Below are positions 22,477-30,890 of a stretch of 35,000 bases of DNA, piece by piece. The stretch's first letter is position 1. Each line of letters starts with the position of its first letter. The DNA comes from Chromera velia. Its lineage: Eukaryota; Sar; Chromeraceae. The stretch is from contig JAHBMJ010000251.1 in NCBI GenBank assembly GCA_018398765.1, forward strand, positions 11,714 through 46,713. The letters run 5' to 3'. Under the pieces are notes generated by a model. It made no database searches, had not been told where the DNA came from, and saw nothing but the letters and a program-made list of their open reading frames with translations. Position numbers and translations under genes: made by a program.

Positions 22477-23898
22477 GGTAATCTCACTTATAAAACGACA
22501 TTTTTGAGCTTGGATGGGACAGTGTGACTGTAGACGGATGGCTGCCTGACCTGGCCATGCAGGCATATGCGTGCGTGCGTCATAGAACATTGCACATGCA
22601 TGCAGTCGCACGGATACCAATCTGTTGCCACCGTCTCTCTCTGTTCTCTTCTTCTTCCCCACTAATCTTAAATAAAAAGTGGCACAGATTCTGAAGCTAC
22701 AACATTCAAAACGAAGACTAGATCTGAGATCGTAATAATTTTTCGATGTGATTGGTACTGTTTTCAGGCTAAAATAGCAATATTTTTTGTCTTTTCATTT
22801 CTGTTTGGCGTGTAGAAAAGCCTGGAGCAGGGGGGCGGCTACGCCGCCAGATGATGGCTCGTCCTCTACCTCCTTTACTCTATGAAAGTTGGCAGCGGGT
22901 AAGTGCAGGAACATGTGACTGGGTAGAGAGGGAAGAAGTTGAACGCGTTTTGAGAGAAAGAGATGTAGAAGTGGGAAGCCAGAAGGTAGTCCGAGACGAT
23001 CACGTAAATTATGTGTTGCTGGGAGTGACATCGTCTAGAGAAACTCTTCGGATATGGTATGGAACGGAAACGGCAGGCCCACGGAATGGAGGAAAGAAAG
23101 CTAAACAGATTGTTGCTGCTCGCGTGTTCGGTTTGGGAAAACCGAAAGGTTTTTTCTTTCATTTCTCGTCAGAGCCAGGGAAAGGGACGCCGTGGCTGTC
23201 TTGTTTAGACAGAAGCAGCGTGAGGGTGTATGTGGTGGATGTTGTGAAATCACAGACGGTCTCCTACGAAGTGGAGGCTGATTTCACAGGTGCTCTTTAT
23301 GCAATAGAATATGCGAGAGGGCGGATTATGAAATGGACCCGTCCTTTCAAGAAAATCTAAGTGCGGGGCGCATTCATAGGAAGGGGGGAGATGGAGAAGC
23401 TAGAAGAAGAGACCATGAGAGGTCTCGTTTTTACCTATGGGCCCGAGTGGAAGGCTCGGATGGTCGATAAGGACGGAACATAGCTCTATGGATTGCCCCT
23501 GTTGTGGGCGCATGTGTGTGGCCGCTGTTTTCGTTGTGGGGGGTGTGTGAAAGAGTGTGGCAGTGCAAGAAGTTGTTCGGTTGTTCTTCCCCCTTTGCCT
23601 CCCCGTAGAGGCGTTGGACGGCCTCACAATGCATGTGACATCTGCCGAAGAGACCCCAGAAACGTTAGGTGCCTGCAGGATGGTCAGTGCACTGCCCGTG
23701 CAGAAGCTCGTGCAGAGACTTAATTTAGAAAATAACAGACATTTGAGTGTTTTTATACTTTTTGTGGGTCATTACTAAGTTCTCTATTTAAAATAAAATT
23801 TATACTTGTGTGGCTGATTTCTATCTATTTTTTTAGAGATTTGTTGTTTTTTTCTCTATAGAAAGTCCCTATGATGTCCATTTATGATTGAGATTACC
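22477..23898 (+). mobile_element. TA-flanked DNA transposon, copy 2 (1422 bp), head-to-tail with copy 1
   Basis: Same termini as copy 1. The two elements are separated by exactly TA (22475-22476), and copy 2 is followed by TA at 23899-23900 and then ATGCATGC. The copies match closely along their whole length, with scattered substitutions. Confidence 0.85.
22851..23723 (+). pseudogene. transposon ORF, copy 2, two nonsense codons
   Basis: Same 290-codon frame as copy 1 with identical length (873 nt), so no indel separates them. It is broken at 23358-23360 (TAA, where copy 1 has CAA) and 23481-23483 (TAG, where copy 1 has TGG). The copy 1 stop is a sense codon here. All three nonsense changes are C-to-T or G-to-A transitions. 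Confidence 0.65.
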
Positions 23899-24242
23899 TA
23901 ATGCATGCATGCCCCGCAAATTTTGCATTGCGAGTGCATGGGTGGCCCGTGCACCGCTTCTATACCCTCTGTCATCCATCCCTACCCTTGAGAAGAGGCT
24001 CGAAAAAAAGGTAGAACAAAGCTTCAAGGAGGAAAAACAACGTAGAATTGACCGGGATTGGAGGTGTTGTTTCCTTTTCGTCTGACCTACAGAGTAGTCG
24101 GTCCTGTCTCCCCCCAGATTTGCCCAGATCACCGGTGTTCTGCTCGAATCTGCCCTGCTTGTCTACTACTGAGTACAGCCGTCGGGGCCTCTACTTCCAT
24201 CTGCGTCCTCACCTTTTGGATTGGCACTGGGGTGGATAGACG

Positions 24243-24876
24243 GTGGAGGGGCTCCTACGTCTTACCTTCGCCCACATCCTCGTCCTAACGAAACTGTTCT
24301 TTTTCGCTGAGTTTGGAGGTGTGCTCGGCAGAAAAGCGAATCGAAGGTCATGCACATACGTACGGGCGGTTGGCGGGTCTGCAGGCGGGGCTCGGTTTGG
24401 CTGCGTCTGCGTGGCGGGCGTTCTATTCGGGGGGGCGGCGAACAAACAAACAAAGAAACAAACAGACAAAGCAATCCTGGCGGCAGTCAACAGGCCTGAT
24501 CCTGAGAATCTTGTACAAAGCGCCGAAGCCTTACGAGCAAAGCTTTGTCTCTGTGTGGATGAAGTCGCGCAGAAGTTGGACTCGTGTTGTTGGGAGGGGG
24601 TGAAGAGGGAGGTCAGGTTGTTGTTGCTCCAACATTCGGATTGGTGGACGTTTCTGGCCGTCTGGCCACAGACCTGGCTGCTCTCGAGATAACATTGTCA
24701 GAGCCTGGGAGGTTCTGTAGCAGTGTTCACGGAGAAGTGGACCAGATTATGCATCATGCAGCTTCCACTCCTGGATCACTTGAAGGCTTCCTCCACAACC
24801 CCTCCAGAACGCAGAAGAGGTGCTGCCAATCCTCGTCAACCATATGGAGAAGCGAACAGGACAACGATTCTCACAG
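24243..24876 (+). CDS. candidate exon(s) of right element gene, unrecognised
   Basis: A plus-strand open frame runs from 24243 to a stop at 24690 and resumes in the same frame to a GTGAG donor after 24876. The part after 24470 is protein-like (KAILAAVNRPDPENLVQSAE, then a Cys- and Leu-rich helix and HSDWWTFLAVWPQTW). Either the stop at 24690 makes this a decayed gene or the exon limits are different. The earlier part includes a low-complexity AAACAAAC run and may be intron. No family is recognised. Confidence 0.3.
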
Positions 24877-25038
24877 GTGAGCCAGGTGGCGGTGCTTCGT
24901 ACTTTTGCTCTCTTGTTTCTCTGTCCCACCTTAATTGTGTGGCAAACTTCAGGTTCAAGGTCAGGGGTGTCTCTTCAATAGGGTGTCTCTCTCACAATTT
25001 CGTCCCGTCTCCCTTCACTTCTGTTGTGCTCCTTTCAG

Positions 25039-25121
25039 GCCCTCTCTGAACTGTGCTGGAGCTGCGACTCTTTCGGCATCTTGTTCCTCATCGGAGTGGA
25101 GTTCTGCTGTCCCTCAAGAAG
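25039..25121 (+). CDS. candidate short exon, unrecognised
   Basis: Preceded by a pyrimidine tract and CTTTCAG, followed by GTGAGT. The 83 nt read ALSELCWSCDSFGILFLIG and on to CCPS in one frame. Composition and both splice signals support an exon of the right element gene, but joining phases to its neighbours is not settled. Confidence 0.35.
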
Positions 25122-25309
25122 GTGAGTGAGTGATGGAGTGCATGATATTGGGGAGGTTGCGGAACGATGCATGTTTCTCCCGTCAGTGAGCGATCACAGG
25201 CAGTGAAGGGCAGAGGGGGGCGCGTCGTCATGGGGGCTGTTGGGTTCTACTTGTTTCTCTGTATCCAGATGAGATTGCAAGGGGGGCATACTTGTTTCTC
25301 TCTATCCAG

Positions 25310-25463
25310 ATCAGATTGGGAGGATCGAGTGACATCATTCAGCTGCTGCAACAATCTGCAACAGATCCCCTCCTCCCACTCCTGTGCGTCCTCCTCTGCC
25401 CGCCTCCTCTTCTGTCACTGCAGGGGAAAGTTCGTGTGCCCTTCCGGAGCTTTGACGTTTCAG
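25310..25463 (+). CDS. candidate exon with duplicated acceptor, unrecognised
   Basis: Begins after TCTCTATCCAG and ends before GTGTG. Two frames are open. One reads SDIIQLLQQSATDPLLPLL, with KVRVPFRSFDV near the exon end. The other begins SDWEDRVTSF and would fit the phase left by the exon at 25039-25121. The acceptor lies in a 41-bp tandem duplication starting near 25247. Confidence 0.3.
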
Positions 25464-25659
25464 GTGTGGGAGAGCCCATGGACGCATTCAATTGCAAGAG
25501 GGATCTGTCGGGTGTTTGACCTTTCTTCCTTCCCCTCTTTCTTGTCTCTGTCTCTTTCCACTTCTCCTCCTCCCGTCCCTCTGCCTTCACGTAACCGCCA
25601 CCTCCCCCCTTCTCTCTCTGTGGCTATATGTGTTTGTGTCTGTCTCTCTGACCTGCTGT

Positions 25660-25745
25660 CTCGCTTCCTGTCTGCCTGCTGGCCTATGTGTCTGTGTGTG
25701 TGCGTCTGTCTGTGTGTCTGTTTGTCTGTTTGTCTTCTGTGTGTG

Positions 25746-25778
<33 letters not shown>

Positions 25779-26226
25779 TTCTTTTTGTCTATTGTGCTCA
25801 TGAAGAAAAAGAGGGAGAAGAAGAAACATATAGTCTGTCTGTCTGACCTGACTGACTTTCTGTCTTTCAGTCTATATGCCTCTCTTCCTCCCCATTTTTT
25901 GGTCTGCGTCTCTCTCTCTCTCTCCCTCTCTCTGTCGGTCTTTCCATCTGTCTGTTTAGATAACCGTCTCGCTTCCTCTCTGGCTTGTCCGTCTGTTCGT
26001 CTGTCTGTCTGTCTATCGGTCTGTCGGTCTTTGTTCTTTCTTCCTTTTGTCTGTTGTGTTCATGAAGAAAAGAAGGGAGAAGAAGAAACATATAGTCTGT
26101 CTGTCTGGTCTGTCTGCCTGTCGGTCTGTCTGGTCTGTCGGTCTGTCTGTCTGCCGGTCTGTCTGTCTGTCTGGTCTGTCGGTCTGTCTGTCTGTCTGGA
26201 GGAAAAGGAAAAGAAAAGACGATATA

Positions 26227-26262
<36 letters not shown>

Positions 26263-26330
26263 TTTTGTCTATTGTGTTCATGAAGAAAAAGAGGGAGAAG
26301 AAGAAACATATAGTCTGTCTGTCTCCCCTC
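25660..26330 (+). repeat. CTGT microsatellite array with interspersed 60-bp units
   Basis: Long runs of GTCT broken by three copies of the unit TTGTCTATTGTGYTCATGAA followed by GARGGAGAAGAAGAAACATA, at 25785-25845, 26045-26105 and 26262-26325. Confidence 0.85.
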
Positions 26331-26431
26331 CTTGCTTCTTTCCTCCATTCACGCATTCATCGGTTGACTCATTCGTTCTCCCCCCCTTTTCTTCTCTCAC
26401 GACCAGAAGGCCAGAAGGAGAGAAGACAAGC

Positions 26432-26463
<32 letters not shown>

Positions 26464-26876
26464 GGGAAGGAGAGAGAGAGAGAGGAAGAAAGAAAAAAAA
26501 AAAACAAAGAACGTGTGTCCTTAGGCCAGTTCAGTCGTGCGTGCGTTCATGCAGTGAGTGACTCTCGTGTGCGAGAGAGAACGAGAGAGAGAGAGAGAGA
26601 GAAAGAGAAAGAGAAAGAGAAAGAGAAAGAGAAAGAAAGAAAGAAACAAAGAAACACAAAGAAACAAAGACTCAAAGAACGAGAAAGGAAGTCATGGAGA
26701 CTGTCTGTGCCTGCCTGTCTGTCTGTCCGTCTGATGTCCGTCTGTCTGTCTGTCCTACCAGTCTCGGTCCCTTGCCCCCTTCCATTTAACGTGTCCGTCA
26801 CCTTTCTCTGTCTTTCTCTGTCTGTATGTCTGTATGTCAAGGAAAAGAAAGAAAGAAAAAAAAGTCATGGGGCCTG

Positions 26877-26911
<35 letters not shown>

Positions 26912-27073
26912 GCCTGTCTCTCATGAAGAAACATATAGTCTGTCATGAAGAGAAGAGGCAAAAGAAAAAACCATTTAGTCTGTCTGTCTGTCTCCCTTCC
27001 TTGCTTCTTTCCTCCATTCACGCATTCATCGATTGACTCATTCGTTCTCCCCCCCCTTTTCTTCTCTCACGAC
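26309..27073 (+). repeat. 95-bp direct repeat pair flanking GA, AAAG and CTGT tracts
   Basis: The block from TAGTCTGTCTGTCTCCC through CCATTCACGCATTCATCG to CTCTCACGAC occurs at 26309-26403 and 26977-27073. Between them lie AAAG (26427-26465), GA/GAAA (26570-26645) and CTGT (26715-26920) repeats. Confidence 0.8.
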
Positions 27074-27177
27074 TTCTTCCCCTTGATCCCGGGCTTGGGC
27101 GGCAACCATTCTTTCTTTCTTGTCTTTCCTCAGGTTCCTGGCTGTCTCTCTTTTTCTGTGTCTTTGCATGATTGCAG

Positions 27178-27463
27178 ATGGGCGGGGCACCAATTCTTGG
27201 CGCGGCTCTCGGCGGAGCTTTGTGCGTGGCTCTCTTGGAGATTCCGAAGGTCATTTTTTGATCCATACAGAAAGGAATTTCAATCAAAAGCCGTGAAGAG
27301 AGAAGAGAACTCAGACAGAGAAGAGAAGAGAAGAGAAGCCGTGGAAGGGCTCAGAGAAGACCTGCTGGCCGTTGACAGACAGACAGACGCCTCCCTTCCT
27401 CCAGCAAGACAGAAGAATGAATCAGGAATGAGCACGGTGACCCCCACCAGCACCAGCTCCTGA
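27178..27463 (+). CDS. candidate 3' exon, unrecognised basic/acidic protein
   Basis: Follows ATTGCAG at 27177 and runs to TGA at 27461-27463. The frame reads WAGHQFLARLSAELCAWLSW, then a basic stretch with FFDPYRKEF, a charged coiled-coil-like segment rich in Glu, Lys and Arg, and a Ser/Thr tail (STVTPTSTSS). A second frame starting with ATG at 27178 (MGGAPILGAALGGALCVALL) is open for 27 codons. The frame choice and upstream exons are uncertain. Confidence 0.35.
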
Positions 27464-27561
27464 CAGCTGTAGACACTGTATGAGTGTGACCTCAACTCCT
27501 CTCAATTCCTTCACTTTCCCCCCTGTGCTTCTCACGTGGTCGGTTCGCTGTTCTGCTGCAG

Positions 27562-28470
27562 ATTGACAGTGACCACATGTACATGCATGAGTGGAGATTC
27601 TTCACCCTGGAGACCTTCAACGTTCGGTGGCCGGGGGTGGTGGTGCAGGCCGGAAGCAAAGCACCACTGTTGGGGGGCACGCAGGAGGTTGGGGGGGGNG
27701 GGGGGGGGGGAACCTCAGGAGGGAGGGGAGGGGCACTGCCGGAATGGAATGGACTAGATGCGGGGCGGGTGGCATGACGAGTCTCCAGTGCGGGGGGCTC
27801 CTTGGCCTCTCTGAGTTGATTGGGGGTGTCGCTGGCTAGTTGCGATCCGCAGCAGAAGTCGCGGTGGGGCTGTTCTGCCTGTCTTTTGCCGGTCAAGTAA
27901 GGACGCTTTTCCGGGGGCGATGGCCTCCCACGTGAGTGGTGCTGCTTCTGTCTTTGGCTGTTAGAACGTCGGCTGAATCCTCATACCCAGAGCCTGGCCT
28001 TGCGTCGAAAACTCTGACTGGCCTTGAGAAGAAATTGCAGGTGAGTCTTCCGAAGCTTTGTGTGCATGCGTGATCATTCTCTTCACGCTCTCACAACTTC
28101 CTTCACTGTATTTTCCCAAAGGTTTCATCCTGCGCAGCCCGTCATGGATCCGCTCGCGCGTTTGAAACAGATGAAAAGTACAGTCAAGCAGATTCTGTGT
28201 GTGGTCACTGTTGTGACACTGAATCAATGATGTGAAAGAATCGCATTGTTGATTGTCCCCGCGTTGTATTTTCCCAAAGGTTTCATCCTGCGCAGCCCGT
28301 CATGGATCCGCTCGCGCGTTTGAAACAGATGAAAAGTACAGTCAAGCAGATTCTGTTTGTGCTCACTGTTGTGACACTGAATCAATGATGTGAAAGAATC
28401 GCATTGTTGATTGTCTGTGTGGAAGACTCAAACCTTTTTTTGTATGCAGGTCATCTCAACACGGAGCTAG
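27562..28470 (+). CDS. right element gene, 3' exon chain ending in the arm, unrecognised
   Basis: Four exons join in phase: 27562-27687, 27856-27896, 27965-28040 and 28450-28470. Donors are GTTGG, GTAAG and GTGAG. The first exon follows GCTGCAG and reads IDSDHMYMHEWRFFTLETFN and VRWPGVVVQAGSK, well-mixed sequence unlike the surrounding repeats. The third reads TSAESSYPEPGLASKTLTGL and ends at the TTGCAG/GTGAGT junction shared with the left arm. The last exon starts after TATGCAG inside the right arm and gives six residues before TAG. A poly-G run with an N lies in the first intron. The 5' part and function are unknown. Confidence 0.45.
28100..28415 (-). repeat. 158-bp tandem duplication in right arm
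   Basis: Mirror of the left-arm pair. Both copies end with GCATTGTTGATTGTC, at 28257 and 28415. Confidence 0.8.
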
Positions 28471-28504
28471 CTTTGGGACGGATGAATGGCTGACTTTTCC
28501 ACTG

Positions 28505-28790
28505 GAGGATGGGGATCTCTCAATAGTCACCAAAGAGATGACAGAGGTTGGAGAGGAGAATGAAGGGGAAAGGGAAAAGGGGGGAGGGAGAGACGGGGAG
28601 AAGGGTCGCGAGGATGGGGATCTCTCAATAGTCACCAAAGAGATGACAGAGGTTAGAGCCTGAGAGGAGAATGAAGGGGAAAGGGGAAAGGAGGGAGGGA
28701 GAGATGAGGAGAAGGGTCACGAGGATGGGGATCTCTCAATAGTCACTAAAGAGATGACAGAGGTTAGAGAGGAGAATGAAGGGGAAAGTA
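28505..28790 (+). repeat. minisatellite of right arm, about 2.6 units
   Basis: Unit starts at 28505, 28610 and 28721 give spacings of 105 and 111 bp, both multiples of three. One frame reads EDGDLSIVTKEMTEV in each unit, but the second unit ends in a stop (TGA after GTTAGAGCC). The opposite strand is also open, so coding is not shown. Confidence 0.8.
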
Positions 28791-29339
28791 TTTAACGAAA
28801 ATTAATAAGTGGTATCGTATAGGAAAAACATGAAGTTCACTTTCATGGACCACAATCTTTTAACGATGATGGTGGTGCCGTTAACATTTAGCTGGTTTAC
28901 TATTTAAATTCCACTAAAAAAATTAAAATTGGGCATACAGGGGTAATTAGTAGAATATATTCCTAAAAAGGTAATTAGCATTCAAATAATCAAAATGGTA
29001 CTTTTAATTAACTATATTCCTAAAACCCCTAAGAGGCACAGTAAGTGAGCGGTCAGAAGTGCATTATATTGGTTTTGGAGGTCTTTATCCACCACGACCA
29101 GTCGAAGAGTCCTGTTGAGCACCATGGTGGTAACTTTATCTGTGCATGTAGATACCAGACATGTGAAAGGGACGACCGATAGTATATGCTTATAATCGTT
29201 TCACTTTTTTTACTTATGTTTGCTTTCATCGTTTTGTTCGCATTCATTTCTCGGAATTTTCTCCCCCCTTGTGTCTGTATATATAGAAAGTAACCAATCT
29301 CTTTTTGTGTCAATGCCTGTAGCATCTCTCTGATTCAGT

Positions 29340-29970
29340 CGCACTGCCATTGTATATCAAATGTCGTCCTGTCGCATCTGCTGTCCTGTCGCATCTGCCG
29401 TCCTATCGCATCCTGTAGCATCTCTCTGATTCAGTCGCACCTGCCATCTTGTAGCAAATGTCGTTCTGTCGCATCTGCCGTCCTGTCGCATCTGTCGTCC
29501 TGTCACATATGCCTTCCTGTCGCATCTCTCTAATTCAGTCGCACCTACCATTTTATATCAAATGCCGTCCTGTCGCACTTGCCGTCCTGTCGCACCCGCC
29601 GTCCTGTAGCATCTGTCGTCCTGTCGCATTTTGTCATCCTATCGCATCTGCCGTCCTGCAGCAAATGCCGTCCTGTAGCAAGTATCCTCTCGTATCAAAA
29701 TGCTGCCTTGTAGTATCTGTCATCCTGCAACAAATGTTGTCTTGTAGCATCTTCTATCTAGTATCAAGTACGTAGTGAAATACAATTTTATGCCTCTGTA
29801 GTAAATGTTATTTGATATCAAACACTTGTTTATAGTATCTACTGTTTCATAACAAATACCTAGTCAAATATTATCTTATAGCATCCACCATCTTATAGGA
29901 ACTATTATTCTATAATATCTGCTATTTGGTAGTAAATACCTAGTCAAATATTCTTTTATAACATCTAGTA
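29340..29970 (+). repeat. degenerate minisatellite (CCTGTCGCATCTGCCGT-type)
   Basis: Short units of about 15-17 bp, with a higher-order block carrying CTCTCTGATTCAGTCGCA at about 29327, 29422 and 29527. Units are regular at the left and decay into AT-rich variants (TAGTATCTACTRTTTCATA) at the right. Confidence 0.75.
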
Positions 29971-30274
29971 TTTTGTAGTAAAATTTAATTGATTGATTGA
30001 TTGTCTCACACTAGACGTTGTGCCACTAAGTTAAATGGTCTCCTACGCAAAAATATTCTATCATAGTAAGCTAGAATTCTGACATATCTTGATATAGTAA
30101 GTAAACATGTATTACCACATTTTAATAAAAAAACTATACGAGAGTGGACTGGCAATAGACAGACCATATGGCGTGTAGGGGGGGCATAGCACTTAGTGTG
30201 ATGTGCATGGCGGGACCGATCAACGCAACTACCGACCTAAATGGCGGCACCGCAGCGGCAGTGTAAGAAGGCAC

Positions 30275-30600
30275 TTATTGGGCCACCAAGTTAAAGAGTC
30301 TCACTTCATAACTACCCAAACGTCTCACTTTTTTTAAACCCATTCCGGCCACAAGGGAAGGAGCCGATTGCCATCATCTCCACAGCTACTTCAAAGTTTG
30401 TAAGGGTGCTGCCCAGCTGCTCATCATACTTGTCAGCAATTATTGGGTCACTAGGTAGACTTCATAATTACCGAAACGTCTCACTTTTTTGACTAATTCT
30501 TGCCACAAGGGAAGGAGCCGATTGCCATCCACTTCGGAGTCCGCAGCACCACCATCAGTTTGCAAGGCTGCTGTCTAGCTACTGATCATGCTTGGTGTTC
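30275..30600 (+). repeat. tandem duplication, about 155-bp unit
   Basis: Two units share ACGTCTCACTTTTTT and CACAAGGGAAGGAGCCGATT (30358-style blocks near 30350 and 30505). A weaker third match lies near 30030. Confidence 0.7.
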
Positions 30601-30744
30601 TCCATCTTCCTTTGCCTGCTGAGCGACTTTCAAGGTTCGTACCCTTGGTTATAACACAGAAGCCCTCTCTTTGGTTCGTTCCCGCCTCCTACATCTGTCT
30701 GTCTCCTCCATGATGCGCAGTGTACCTTTTAACTTCTCCGTGTT

Positions 30745-30890
30745 CACTCTGCGGCTGCAGATCAGCACGAACACGAGCGATGAGCACACGGTTGAGTCTG
30801 TCAATCTCACCGATCTCACTTTGTGGCTGCAGATTGGCATGAATACGAGAGACGAGCACATGGCTGAGTTAGTCGATCTCACAGCGGGTC
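30745..30890 (+). repeat. 72-bp tandem duplication, possibly coding
   Basis: Two units start at GYGGCTGCAGAT (30751 and 30823). The spacing of 72 nt keeps frame, and one frame reads TNTSDEHTVESVNLTDLT then MNTRDEHMAELVDLT. The opposite strand is also open, so coding is unproven. Confidence 0.5.

Larger units (their letters stand above)
19031..29039. mobile_element. 10-kb composite element bounded by about 1-kb inverted arms
   Basis: The sequence from 19031 inward matches the reverse complement of the sequence ending at 29039 for about 1.0 kb, so the two arms are long inverted repeats. Outer termini share GTGCCTCTTAGGGG. No convincing target-site duplication is visible just outside (left flank GGCAGGAAGCA, right flank AGTAAGTGAG), so an inverted segmental duplication is an alternative to a transposon. 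The interior carries outward-reading spliced ORFs on both sides, two nested TA transposons, and large microsatellites. No integrase, polymerase or recognised transposase is visible in the outer interior. Confidence 0.6.
28025..29039 (-). repeat. right inverted arm
   Basis: Reverse-complement partner of 19031-20063. Inner similarity starts at 28025, within the last predicted exon of the right element gene. The outer end reads CCTAAGAGGCAC at 29039. One difference of note: where the left arm (minus strand) has TTCATTGCAG before the minisatellite, this arm has TTCCACTGGAG, so a possible splice acceptor is present in only one arm. Confidence 0.85.

Noticed and set aside
25167-26561. 464-codon open frame, the longest in the window
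   Set aside because: Most of it is translation of CTGT, CT and AAAG microsatellites, which lack stops in several frames. Only the 25310-25463 part has splice support.
19021-29050. target-site duplication for the 10-kb element
   Set aside because: Left GAAG and right TAAG next to the CAG/CTG ends do not match, so no duplication is claimed.
29340-29970. regular short repeats that might suggest a CRISPR array
   Set aside because: Units are contiguous and degenerate with no unique spacers, and the context is eukaryotic.
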